DNA of 5,251 nucleotides from CAYRRR01 sp964426755 (GTDB lineage: Bacteria > Patescibacteriota > Saccharimonadia > Saccharimonadales > JAGQNJ01). The notes beneath the pieces are model-generated. The model ran no database searches, had not been told where the DNA came from, and worked only from the letters and a program-made list of their open reading frames with translations. The DNA lies in NCBI GenBank assembly GCA_964426755.1, contig CAYRRR010000037.1, positions 1 through 5,251 of the forward strand. Reading direction: 5' to 3'. Shown one piece after another: positions 1-5,251 of the stretch; the first letter of the stretch is position 1, and each line of letters opens with the position of its first letter. Made by a program: the position numbers and the translations under genes.

Positions 1-1
1 T

Positions 2-10
2 ATTATAACA
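2..10 (-). promoter_or_regulatory. Possible extended -10 promoter for a gene beyond the left edge
   Basis: On the minus strand, TG at 9-10, one base at 8, and TATAAT at 2-7 make a perfect extended -10 element just after the stop of the HTH gene (13-15). No -35 is visible. If used, it would drive a minus-strand gene starting at or just past the left edge, with the same very short leader seen at murA and murB. The gene itself is out of view. Confidence 0.4.
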
Positions 11-12
11 GA

Positions 13-564
13 TTATTTCTTGTTTGGCTTGCGGGTTTGTTTGAATGGCTTTTTTGGTGCTGGCAAGGCCCTCACTATTTTTGGCTTGTTGGCAGCATCG
101 ATTTTTTCTTGCAGCTGCGCGAGTAGCTGCTTGGCTTGTTCGAGACTCATGCCAACGCGTGACACCGACTGCGGTTGCACACTGCCAGCTTGCAGGGCAA
201 AATTAATCACTACCCCTTTTTTATCAGCTTCGATATGGGCAACATCAGAATAAACAACGCGGTTATCCATTGGTATCACCATCATGATTTGTTTCAGTAA
301 TTGTTCATCTTGGCTTGCCTGACCGCTACCCTTGGTATAACCTGCTAGCTCCCACAGCTTAACTGCATCATCTTCTGCAATATCAAAGTGATTAATAAGT
401 AGCAAGAGAATTTCTTCATCGGGCAGTTCACGACCAGCCTCTATACGCTCGAGGGTTTTTAAGTCAATTTCAACCGCCCCCGATACTTCTATCAGGCTTT
501 CTTTGGCTTGCTCACGCAATTTACGCAGGCGTGCCCCAAAAACTTTGTACGGTGCTTCTCCCAT
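13..564 (-). CDS. XRE-type helix-turn-helix protein with DUF3467-like C-terminal region
   Basis: Small predicted cytoplasmic DNA-binding protein of 183 aa, counted from the ATG at 564. Residues about 9-60 form an XRE/Cro-type helix-turn-helix: an ARLRKLREQ first helix, a recognition region around LKTLERIEAGRELP, and a hydrophobic closing helix. Residues about 95-157 (NRVVYSDVAHIEADKKGVVI, then a SRVGMSLEQAKQLLAQL stretch) resemble the DUF3467 pattern as I remember it: a beta-rich segment, a 'sRv.ms..qAK.Ll..L' helix and no enzyme motif. This family call is tentative. The tail from about 160 is rich in Lys, Arg and Pro, as in nucleic-acid-binding tails. An in-frame TTG at 603 would add 13 residues (196 aa). 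I prefer the ATG because the HTH follows at the usual distance and a weak promoter fits just before it. No Shine-Dalgarno precedes either start. It is divergent from murB across a 64-bp gap, so regulation of murB or of itself is a reasonable guess, not shown. Confidence 0.8.
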   Translation of the reverse strand: MGEAPYKVFGARLRKLREQAKESLIEVSGAVEIDLKTLERIEAGRELPDEEILLLLINHFDIAEDDAVKLWELAGYTKGSGQASQDEQLLKQIMMVIPMDNRVVYSDVAHIEADKKGVVINFALQAGSVQPQSVSRVGMSLEQAKQLLAQLQEKIDAANKPKIVRALPAPKKPFKQTRKPNKK

Positions 565-573
565 GGCACTACT

Positions 574-603
574 ATGGTACGCCTTTATAGGGGTAGTATG
601 CAA
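574..603 (-). promoter_or_regulatory. Tentative promoter for the HTH gene
   Basis: On the minus strand a TTGCAT (598-603) and a TACCAT (574-579) are separated by 18 bp. The TACCAT lies 9 nt before the ATG at 564, so transcription would begin at or within a few bases of the start codon. Both hexamers are imperfect. A competing -10, TATAAA at 584-589, would give a leader of about a dozen bases. The placement is supported mainly by analogy with the murA promoter, which has the same 9-nt gap between -10 and ATG. Confidence 0.3.
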
Positions 604-615
604 GCGGAAGCGCTG

Positions 616-621
616 TATAAT
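616..621 (+). promoter_or_regulatory. murB -10 box (TATAAT), leaderless-type promoter
   Basis: A perfect TATAAT lies 7 nt upstream of the GTG that best fits the MurB N-terminus. Standard spacing puts the transcription start at 628-629, that is, on or next to the G of the start codon. No good -35 hexamer is visible 15-19 bp upstream. A tandem AAGCG repeat (602-606 and 608-612) sits immediately before the -10 and could be part of a protein-binding site. No Shine-Dalgarno sequence precedes the GTG. Confidence 0.6.
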
Positions 622-628
622 AAAACCA

Positions 629-1675
629 GTGAAAACCTACAAAAACCAACCGCTTGCCCGTTACACATCGCTAAAAGTTGGCGGTCCGGCAGAAACTCTC
701 CTTGTCTTAGAAGAAAAAGATCATTTATTAGATACTTTGAAAAACCTCTCTGAAAAAGTATGGCTGCTTGGCAGCGGAACTAATACGCTGATCTCTGACG
801 AAGGCCTATCCGGTACGGTTGTTATTAATCAGCACGGTGACATAACCAAACATGATGATACTCTAACCGTTGACAGCGGTGTAGAGTGGGATACATTTGT
901 AAGCTACAGCATAGCGCAAAATCTGTTTGGGCTAGAGTTTATGAGTGGCATTCCCGGCACGGTTGGCGGAGCAGTGGTTGGCAATATTGCCGCCTACGGG
1001 CAAAAAGTAGCTGATACACTGATTGATATCACGGTGTATGACCAAAAAAAACAAGCGCTCCAAACTATATCAGCCAAAGATCTTGACCTTGAATATCGTT
1101 CAAGTAATTTGCAAAAGGCCAAGTCTAAGCACCTTTTTGTCATTTGCGCTCGCTTTAAACTGTCGAAATCACCACTGCAACAATTAGAGTATGAGTCTGC
1201 CCTAAAAACTGCCGCCCGATTAAGGATTGTGCCACACTCACTAGAAGACCGACGAGCCGTCATTATGGAAACGCGTAAACGCGCCGGTTCACTTTTAAAG
1301 CAAGCAGGTAGTGAATATGCAACTGCGGGTTCATTTTTTAGAAACCCGATTGTTAATGAAGATCAGGTAGAAGCAATTTTGTCGTTTGAAGAGGCTGGCG
1401 TGAGTAAGCAGCAGCTGTTAAGGCAAAATCAACTGCATAGCGGTGAAAGCATTCGTGTCTCGGCTGCGCATGTTTTGTTAGCGGCCGGCTTTAAGCGCGG
1501 ACAAAAATGGGGCAACGTTCGCTTGCACCCCGACCATATTTTAAAGATAGAGAATATAGGCGGTGCTACTGCTCAAGATATTTATGACGTTGTTGAGTTT
1601 ATTATGGCAACAGTAAGATCAAAGCTAGGCATTAAACTTACGCCAGAAGTGCAATTTTTAGGTAAATTTGATTAG
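629..1675 (+). CDS. murB: UDP-N-acetylenolpyruvoylglucosamine reductase (MurB)
   Basis: Cytoplasmic flavoenzyme that reduces enolpyruvyl-UDP-GlcNAc to UDP-MurNAc with NADPH, the second committed step of peptidoglycan precursor synthesis. The 348-aa product (from GTG) has the FAD-binding hallmarks in order: YTSLKVGGPAE (12-22), LLGSGTNTLISDEG (46-59), and SGIPGTVGGAVVGNIAAYGQ (106-125). Then come LEYRSSNLQ (154-162), AGSFFRNP with the proton-donor serine at 235, and TPEVQFLG with the catalytic Glu at 340. The YRSS segment and the length are like the type I (E. coli-like) enzymes. The frame stays open upstream to an ATG at 503, but those 42 extra residues look unlike MurB, overlap the divergent HTH gene and lie upstream of the TATAAT, so the GTG at 629 is chosen. 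The last 4 bp overlap the end of glyA, which is convergent. Confidence 0.95.
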   Translation: MKTYKNQPLARYTSLKVGGPAETLLVLEEKDHLLDTLKNLSEKVWLLGSGTNTLISDEGLSGTVVINQHGDITKHDDTLTVDSGVEWDTFVSYSIAQNLFGLEFMSGIPGTVGGAVVGNIAAYGQKVADTLIDITVYDQKKQALQTISAKDLDLEYRSSNLQKAKSKHLFVICARFKLSKSPLQQLEYESALKTAARLRIVPHSLEDRRAVIMETRKRAGSLLKQAGSEYATAGSFFRNPIVNEDQVEAILSFEEAGVSKQQLLRQNQLHSGESIRVSAAHVLLAAGFKRGQKWGNVRLHPDHILKIENIGGATAQDIYDVVEFIMATVRSKLGIKLTPEVQFLGKFD

Positions 1676-2949
1676 CTATCGCTTGGCAATGGAAAGTTAG
1701 CAGTTAAATCAATAACCTCTTGGCGAATTTTATGTAAGGCTTTTTCATCACTTCGTTTTTCAATTGCTTGCTTCATCCACTCGGCTACCTGAACCATATG
1801 CTCCTCTTTAAGGCCGCGCGTTGTCATCGCCGGCGTACCTAAACGAATACCACTTGGGCTAAATGGCGGCAGGGTGTCATTGGCAATTGCATTTTTATTG
1901 AGCGTCAAACCAATTTTATCAAGCGTCTCTTCGGCTATTTTGCCATCAATATCAAAGCTAGTTTTAACATCACATAAAATCAAGTGATTATCGGTACCAT
2001 TGGTAATAAGCTTAAAGCCTCGTTTCATAAGCTCGTCGGCCAGTACTTTCGCATTAGCGACAACTTGTTTTGCGTAAACCTGAAATTCCGGTTGCAGCGC
2101 TTCATAAAACGAAACGGCTTTGGCGGCAATAACATGCATATGCGGCCCCCCTTGCACGCCCGGAAAGACCGTTCGATCAATAATGGTTGGCAAATTTTCA
2201 ATAGTTTGTTCTGGCTTTTTAAGCGGATTACTAACGACGCCTTTGCTCAAAATTAAGCCACCGCGTGGTCCGCGCAAAGTTTTGTGTGTCGTGCTAGTGA
2301 TGACATGAAAGCCATAATCAAACGGGTTTTTAAGTGCTTTTCCGGCAATCAACCCGGCAATATGTGCCATGTCTGCCATCAACACTGCGCCCACCTCATT
2401 ACCAATCTCGGCAAACTTGGCGTAATCAAGCTCGCGCGGATAGGCACTGAAGCCAGCTAAAATGATTTTTGGCTTATGCTTTTTAGCTAAGGTGCGCAGT
2501 TGATCGTAATCAATCTCGCCCGTTTCAATATCTTTCATTCCATAACGAATAAAATTATATTGCCGCGCTAAAACGGTTACCGGATGACCATGTGTTAAAT
2601 GACCACCATGAGACAAATCCATTGCTATTACCGTATCACCGGGTTGAAGCCAGGCATGATAAACGCTCTCATTAGCCTGGGCACCAGAATGTGGCTGCAC
2701 GTTAGCATGGTCAGCACCAAATAATTCTTTGACGCGATCTATTGCGAGTTGTTCTATTTGGTCGGTATTTTCTTGCCCACCGTAGTAGCGCTTACCAGGG
2801 TAACCCTCTGAATATTTATTGGTAAAAACGCTCCCCATCGCGTCTAAAACTTGGCGGCTCACATAGTTTTCAGACGGAATCAGCTCTAAGCCTTCGCGTT
2901 GGCGTTTTTCTTCTGCAGTAATTAATTGCGCAATTTTCGTATCTTTCAT
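1672..2949 (-). CDS. glyA: Serine hydroxymethyltransferase (GlyA)
   Basis: PLP-dependent cytoplasmic enzyme that interconverts serine and tetrahydrofolate with glycine and 5,10-methylene-THF, supplying glycine and one-carbon units. The 425-aa length is typical of bacterial SHMT. Visible signatures are LIPSENYVS (23-31), NKYSEGYPGKRYYGG with the conserved Tyr at 50, and QPHSGAQAN (85-93). Further on are MADMAHIAGLIAGK with PLP-contacting Asp193 and His196, STTHKTLRGPRGG with the Schiff-base Lys223, and SGIRLGTPAMTTRG with the carboxylate-binding Arg369. Nothing essential appears missing. The ATG at 2949 is preceded by a clear Shine-Dalgarno site, and an in-frame TAA a few codons upstream excludes a longer protein. 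It is divergent from murA across 137 bp, and its TAA overlaps the TAG of murB. A direct role in wall synthesis is not implied by position alone. Confidence 0.97.
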   Translation of the reverse strand: MKDTKIAQLITAEEKRQREGLELIPSENYVSRQVLDAMGSVFTNKYSEGYPGKRYYGGQENTDQIEQLAIDRVKELFGADHANVQPHSGAQANESVYHAWLQPGDTVIAMDLSHGGHLTHGHPVTVLARQYNFIRYGMKDIETGEIDYDQLRTLAKKHKPKIILAGFSAYPRELDYAKFAEIGNEVGAVLMADMAHIAGLIAGKALKNPFDYGFHVITSTTHKTLRGPRGGLILSKGVVSNPLKKPEQTIENLPTIIDRTVFPGVQGGPHMHVIAAKAVSFYEALQPEFQVYAKQVVANAKVLADELMKRGFKLITNGTDNHLILCDVKTSFDIDGKIAEETLDKIGLTLNKNAIANDTLPPFSPSGIRLGTPAMTTRGLKEEHMVQVAEWMKQAIEKRSDEKALHKIRQEVIDLTANFPLPSDS

Positions 2950-2953
2950 AGTG

Positions 2954-2960
2954 CTCCTTT
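2954..2960 (-). promoter_or_regulatory. glyA Shine-Dalgarno site
   Basis: AAAGGAG on the minus strand, 4 nt before the glyA ATG. It is the only strong ribosome-binding site among the four gene starts in the window. It fixes the glyA start and contrasts with the apparently leaderless mur genes. Confidence 0.8.
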
Positions 2961-3007
2961 GTCAAATTAACGTAATCAGAATTGGTATTGCGCTAGATCA
3001 TTCCTTT

Positions 3008-3013
3008 ATTGTA
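3008..3013 (-). promoter_or_regulatory. Tentative glyA -10 box
   Basis: TACAAT on the minus strand would start a transcript near 3001 and give glyA a leader of roughly 50 nt that includes the Shine-Dalgarno site. No convincing -35 hexamer is seen at 16-18 bp. The alternative TATAGA at 3027-3032 is no better. The leader is too short for a glycine riboswitch, and none of its conserved structure is apparent. Confidence 0.3.
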
Positions 3014-3050
3014 CTGTAGATATAAATCTATAAAAACCATAAAATCATCT

Positions 3051-3077
3051 TTGACATTATACTTTATATGATATAAT
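3051..3077 (+). promoter_or_regulatory. murA promoter: consensus -35 and extended -10
   Basis: TTGACA at 3051-3056 matches the -35 consensus exactly. TATAAT at 3072-3077 matches the -10 exactly and is preceded by TG plus one base (3069-3071), the extended -10 element. The 15-bp spacer is short of the usual 17, which the TG extension may offset. The -10 ends 9 nt before the ATG at 3087, so the expected start is near 3084 and the leader is only about 0-3 nt. No Shine-Dalgarno sequence is present. Confidence 0.75.
3064..3076 (+). promoter_or_regulatory. Candidate operator palindrome over the murA -10
   Basis: TTATAT-G-ATATAA is a perfect inverted repeat with 6-bp arms around one central base, lying across the extended -10 of murA. 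A protein bound here would block RNA polymerase. Its right half with the central G (GATATAA, 3070-3076) recurs at 3019-3025, inside an imperfect palindrome (TAGAT-n4-ATCTA, 3017-3030) on the glyA side of the gap. AT-rich promoters produce such dyads by chance, so this is only a candidate. The HTH at the N-terminus of MurA is the obvious potential binder. Confidence 0.35.
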
Positions 3078-3086
3078 ATACTAATA

Positions 3087-4607
3087 ATGTCCGCAACCAA
3101 CCAAAAAATTGGCCAATTAATTTACCAAGTACGACAAGAAAGAGGCTTAACACAGGCTGCTTTCGCGCGCCAGCTGAAAACAAGCCAATCTGCAGTTAAC
3201 CGCATAGAGCACGGCCGGCAAAACCTGAGCCTCGAAATGCTGGCTCGTATTAGTGATGTTTTAAATAAGCCGCTCATTAGTATTTCTAGCGGCGCCATAA
3301 ATCTACAGGTAGAAGGCGGTCATGAGTTACAGGGTGAAATTACCGTTAAAAGCTCTAAAAATGCGACAGTTGCGCTACTGTGCGCCAGCTTACTCAACAA
3401 AGGAACAACCCGTCTTAAAAATGTACCTAAAATTGAAGAGGTTAACCGGCTAGTAGAAGTCTTAAAAAGCATGGGCGTTTCAGTGCGATGGATCAATAAA
3501 GATTTAGAAATTAAACCGCCAGAAAAACTTAACTTGTTAAGTATTGATAAGGCAGCTGCCCGCCGTACCCGTAGCGTTGTAATGTTTATGGGGCCCCTAA
3601 TGCATCACTTAAATCGTTTTGATATACCATATGCCGGCGGCTGTGAGCTTGGCCGACGCACCGTGCTGCCCCATCTTTATGCCCTGGAAGAGTTTGGTGT
3701 CGACGTCTTTACCAAGAGTGGCCATTACCATGTGAATGTTGATCGTAAACTGCCGAAACGCCCGGTTGTGCTATACGAATCAGGTGATACAACAACTGAA
3801 AACATCTTAATGGCAGCGGCCGGCTTTGAGGGCGAAACTGTTATCAAGATGGCCAGCGCCAATTACATGGTGCAAGATTTATGCTTCTTCTTGAAACGCC
3901 TTGGCGTAAAAATTGACGGTATTGGTACTAGCACGTTACGCGTTCGTGGTGTGAGAAAAATCAAGAAAAATGTCACCTATAGTCCTAGCGAGGATCCGGT
4001 TGAGGCAATGACATTTTTAGCTGCCGCGATCACTACAAATTCTTCAATTACCATCAAGCGTACGCCGATTGAGTTTTTAGAACTTGAGCTTTTAAAATTA
4101 GAAAAAATGGGTCTTAACTATACCCTAAGCAAAACCTACAAGGCAGACAATGGCCAAACCGATCTGGTTGACTTAACGGTACAGAAACATAACGGCACAT
4201 TGCAAGCTGCAGCCGAAAAAGTATATGGTCGCCCCTTCCCTGGTGTTAATATAGACCACCTGCCCTATTTTGTGCCAATAGCAGCGGTCGCTAAAGGCCG
4301 TACCTTGATACATGATTGGGTATACGAAGATCGAGCCCTCATGTTTACCGAGATGAAAAAGATTGGAGTCAAGCTGGAACTAGCCGATCCGCACCGCCTA
4401 TTTATCAATGGTCCTACTAAGTGGCGACCTGCTGACGTAGTGGCGCCAAGCGGCATTAGGCCAGCCGTCATAATTCTCATAGGTATGTTAGCCGCACCTG
4501 GTATAAGCTTACTGCGGAATGTTTACACCATTAACCGTGGTTATGAGGATATAGCCGAACGACTCAACTCAATTGGCGCCCACATTACGGTCATGCATGA
4601 ACTGTAG
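3087..4607 (+). CDS. murA: HTH-MurA fusion: UDP-GlcNAc 1-carboxyvinyltransferase with N-terminal XRE domain
   Basis: MurA transfers enolpyruvate from PEP to UDP-GlcNAc in the cytoplasm, the first committed peptidoglycan step. At 506 aa it is about 85 longer than the usual ~420, because residues 7-62 form an XRE/HTH_3 domain (TQAAFARQLKTSQSAVNRIE as the helix-turn-helix). The MurA body starts at once, near 71. By comparison with E. coli MurA I see Lys91-Asn92 (K22-N23), Cys186 in GGCELGRR (C115, the residue alkylated by fosfomycin), Arg191 (R120), Asp390 (D305), Arg416 (R331), Arg458 (R371) and Arg484 in INRGYEDIAERL (R397). Several other usual motifs are altered (residues 233-237, 303-308, 387-389), so it is a divergent family member. 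No start codon lies near the junction: the nearest in-frame ATG is codon 51, inside the HTH. One continuous polypeptide is therefore likely. The gene abuts the convergent glycosyltransferase with no spacer. Confidence 0.92.
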   Translation: MSATNQKIGQLIYQVRQERGLTQAAFARQLKTSQSAVNRIEHGRQNLSLEMLARISDVLNKPLISISSGAINLQVEGGHELQGEITVKSSKNATVALLCASLLNKGTTRLKNVPKIEEVNRLVEVLKSMGVSVRWINKDLEIKPPEKLNLLSIDKAAARRTRSVVMFMGPLMHHLNRFDIPYAGGCELGRRTVLPHLYALEEFGVDVFTKSGHYHVNVDRKLPKRPVVLYESGDTTTENILMAAAGFEGETVIKMASANYMVQDLCFFLKRLGVKIDGIGTSTLRVRGVRKIKKNVTYSPSEDPVEAMTFLAAAITTNSSITIKRTPIEFLELELLKLEKMGLNYTLSKTYKADNGQTDLVDLTVQKHNGTLQAAAEKVYGRPFPGVNIDHLPYFVPIAAVAKGRTLIHDWVYEDRALMFTEMKKIGVKLELADPHRLFINGPTKWRPADVVAPSGIRPAVIILIGMLAAPGISLLRNVYTINRGYEDIAERLNSIGAHITVMHEL

Positions 4608-5251
4608 TTAGGTAGTTTGTAGCTGTTCACCGGCGCGCTCAGGCGAAATCCATGTACCGTCAGTTTCAACTCTTCGAAAGACTTTTTTATTGTTCTTAAG
4701 GCAACGCAGTATGGCTGCTAATTGCACGACATTCATGATGTAAAATGCAAAATACATAATAACCGCATAGCGACTAAGACGCAGTTTACTTCTCTTGCTT
4801 AAGTGTTCATCCGGCCAAATATTCCACATTACATAAGCAGTAATCGTAAAATACGCCCCGATGATTGACCACGGATTAAGCAGAATAAGGCTAAGCGCTA
4901 AGATATATATAAGCAGCAGTGGCTCGAGTAACAAAATCAACTCGCCCAACACAGCCAATGGCAATCGATACATGGTTAACATGCGTCCATAGCGCGGATC
5001 ATTGTTGCCAATCATATGGCCATATTTTACGAGATTTTGTAACATGCCCAGCTTCCAACGATACCGCTGCTTAAACAATGCGCCATATGATTGCACACCT
5101 TCAGTTTCAGCTAACACGTCAGCTGCGTAAATGATGCGCTGATGCAAGTTGCCGTACGATAGAATCTTGAAGCTTAAGCCAATGTCTTCGGTTTGGGTGT
5201 CGGTGTCATACATGCCAACTTGGCGAACGACATCGGTACGATACGTCGAAG
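4608..5251 (-). CDS. Membrane glycosyltransferase family 2, C-terminal part (partial)
   Basis: The gene runs off the right edge and lacks its start. About 213 codons are visible, open to the last base. The visible part begins near the end of the catalytic domain: STYRTDVVRQVG, then TED (codons at 5184-5192) and QRYRW about 40 residues later. This is the TED/Q(Q/R)xRW pair of processive beta-glycan synthases such as PgaC/IcaA, hyaluronan and cellulose synthases, where the Asp is the likely base and QxxRW holds the acceptor. Then come an amphipathic stretch (NDPRYGRMLTMYRLP) and roughly three hydrophobic segments (LAVLGELILLLEPLLLIYIL, SIIGAYFTITAYVMWNI, YAVIMYFAFYIMNVVQLAAI), ending in a charged cytoplasmic tail. 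It probably polymerises and exports a surface polysaccharide from UDP-sugars; the sugar cannot be read from this part. The Met at 5213 is internal to the VGMYDTDTQTED segment and is not a start. The TAA stop abuts the TAG of murA. Confidence 0.88.
   Translation of the reverse strand, partial: STYRTDVVRQVGMYDTDTQTEDIGLSFKILSYGNLHQRIIYAADVLAETEGVQSYGALFKQRYRWKLGMLQNLVKYGHMIGNNDPRYGRMLTMYRLPLAVLGELILLLEPLLLIYILALSLILLNPWSIIGAYFTITAYVMWNIWPDEHLSKRSKLRLSRYAVIMYFAFYIMNVVQLAAILRCLKNNKKVFRRVETDGTWISPERAGEQLQTT

Noticed and set aside
20..253. Open frame on the plus strand antisense to the HTH gene
   Set aside because: Cys-rich, low-complexity product with no start signal, fully inside a better-supported gene.
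565..603. TTG start for the HTH gene (13 extra residues)
   Set aside because: TTG is a rarer start, no ribosome-binding site precedes it, and the extra residues are not part of the HTH. It is kept as an alternative, not excluded.
503..628. Upstream extension of murB to an ATG at 503
   Set aside because: The 42 extra residues show no MurB similarity, are antisense to the HTH gene, and lie upstream of a perfect -10 box that ends 7 nt before the GTG at 629.
508..753. Open frame on the plus strand across the HTH-murB gap
   Set aside because: Overlaps both supported genes in another frame and shows no domain or start signal.
994..1263. Minus-strand open frame inside murB
   Set aside because: Shadow of the murB coding frame, with no recognisable protein features.
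1984..2308. Two plus-strand open frames inside glyA
   Set aside because: Antisense shadows within a fully conserved SHMT gene.
2950..3010. Glycine riboswitch or other structured leader before glyA
   Set aside because: The likely leader is only about 50 nt, and I see no conserved aptamer core or terminator/anti-terminator pairing.
4265..4480. Minus-strand open frame inside murA
   Set aside because: Antisense shadow of the conserved MurA C-terminal half.
4591..4600. TCATGCATGA palindrome near the murA stop as a terminator
   Set aside because: A perfect 10-bp palindrome has no room for a loop, it is not followed by a T-run on either strand, and it lies in the coding sequence.
5211..5213. Met codon at 5213 as the start of the glycosyltransferase
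   Set aside because: The frame is open to the window edge, and the upstream residues (STYRTDVVRQVG) continue the family motif that precedes TED, so this Met is internal.

Overview
The window carries five protein genes and no RNA genes, mobile elements or CRISPR. Its style (very compact, moderately AT-rich, small XRE-type regulators, promoters sitting almost on the start codons, a MurA with a helix-turn-helix fused to its N-terminus) suggests a reduced-genome bacterium of the Patescibacteria/CPR type, most like Saccharibacteria. That placement is inference: no marker gene here proves it. The standard code fits. UGA does not occur inside the assigned genes, and all five genes end in TAA or TAG.

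Layout, left to right: a small XRE-type DNA-binding protein (minus strand, 13-564); murB (plus, GTG start at 629); glyA (minus, 1672-2949); an HTH-MurA fusion (plus, 3087-4607); and the C-terminal part of a membrane family 2 glycosyltransferase (minus, 4608 to the right edge). Strands strictly alternate (- + - + -), so no two neighbours can share an ordinary operon. The two divergent gaps (565-628 and 2950-3086) hold the promoters. The two convergent junctions have no spacer: murB and glyA overlap by 4 bp, and murA and the glycosyltransferase abut.

Functionally, MurA and MurB are the first two committed steps of peptidoglycan precursor synthesis (UDP-GlcNAc to enolpyruvyl-UDP-GlcNAc to UDP-MurNAc). 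GlyA supplies glycine and one-carbon units. The glycosyltransferase looks like a processive polysaccharide synthase of the PgaC/hyaluronan-synthase kind. Both mur genes are tied to an XRE-type HTH: murA by fusion, murB by a divergently transcribed neighbour. murA has an almost ideal promoter overlapped by a 13-bp palindrome, and its predicted transcript is close to leaderless. murB has a perfect TATAAT 7 nt before its GTG and would also be leaderless. glyA instead has a strong Shine-Dalgarno site. The most interesting item is the HTH-MurA fusion, which could be an enzyme that regulates its own gene.
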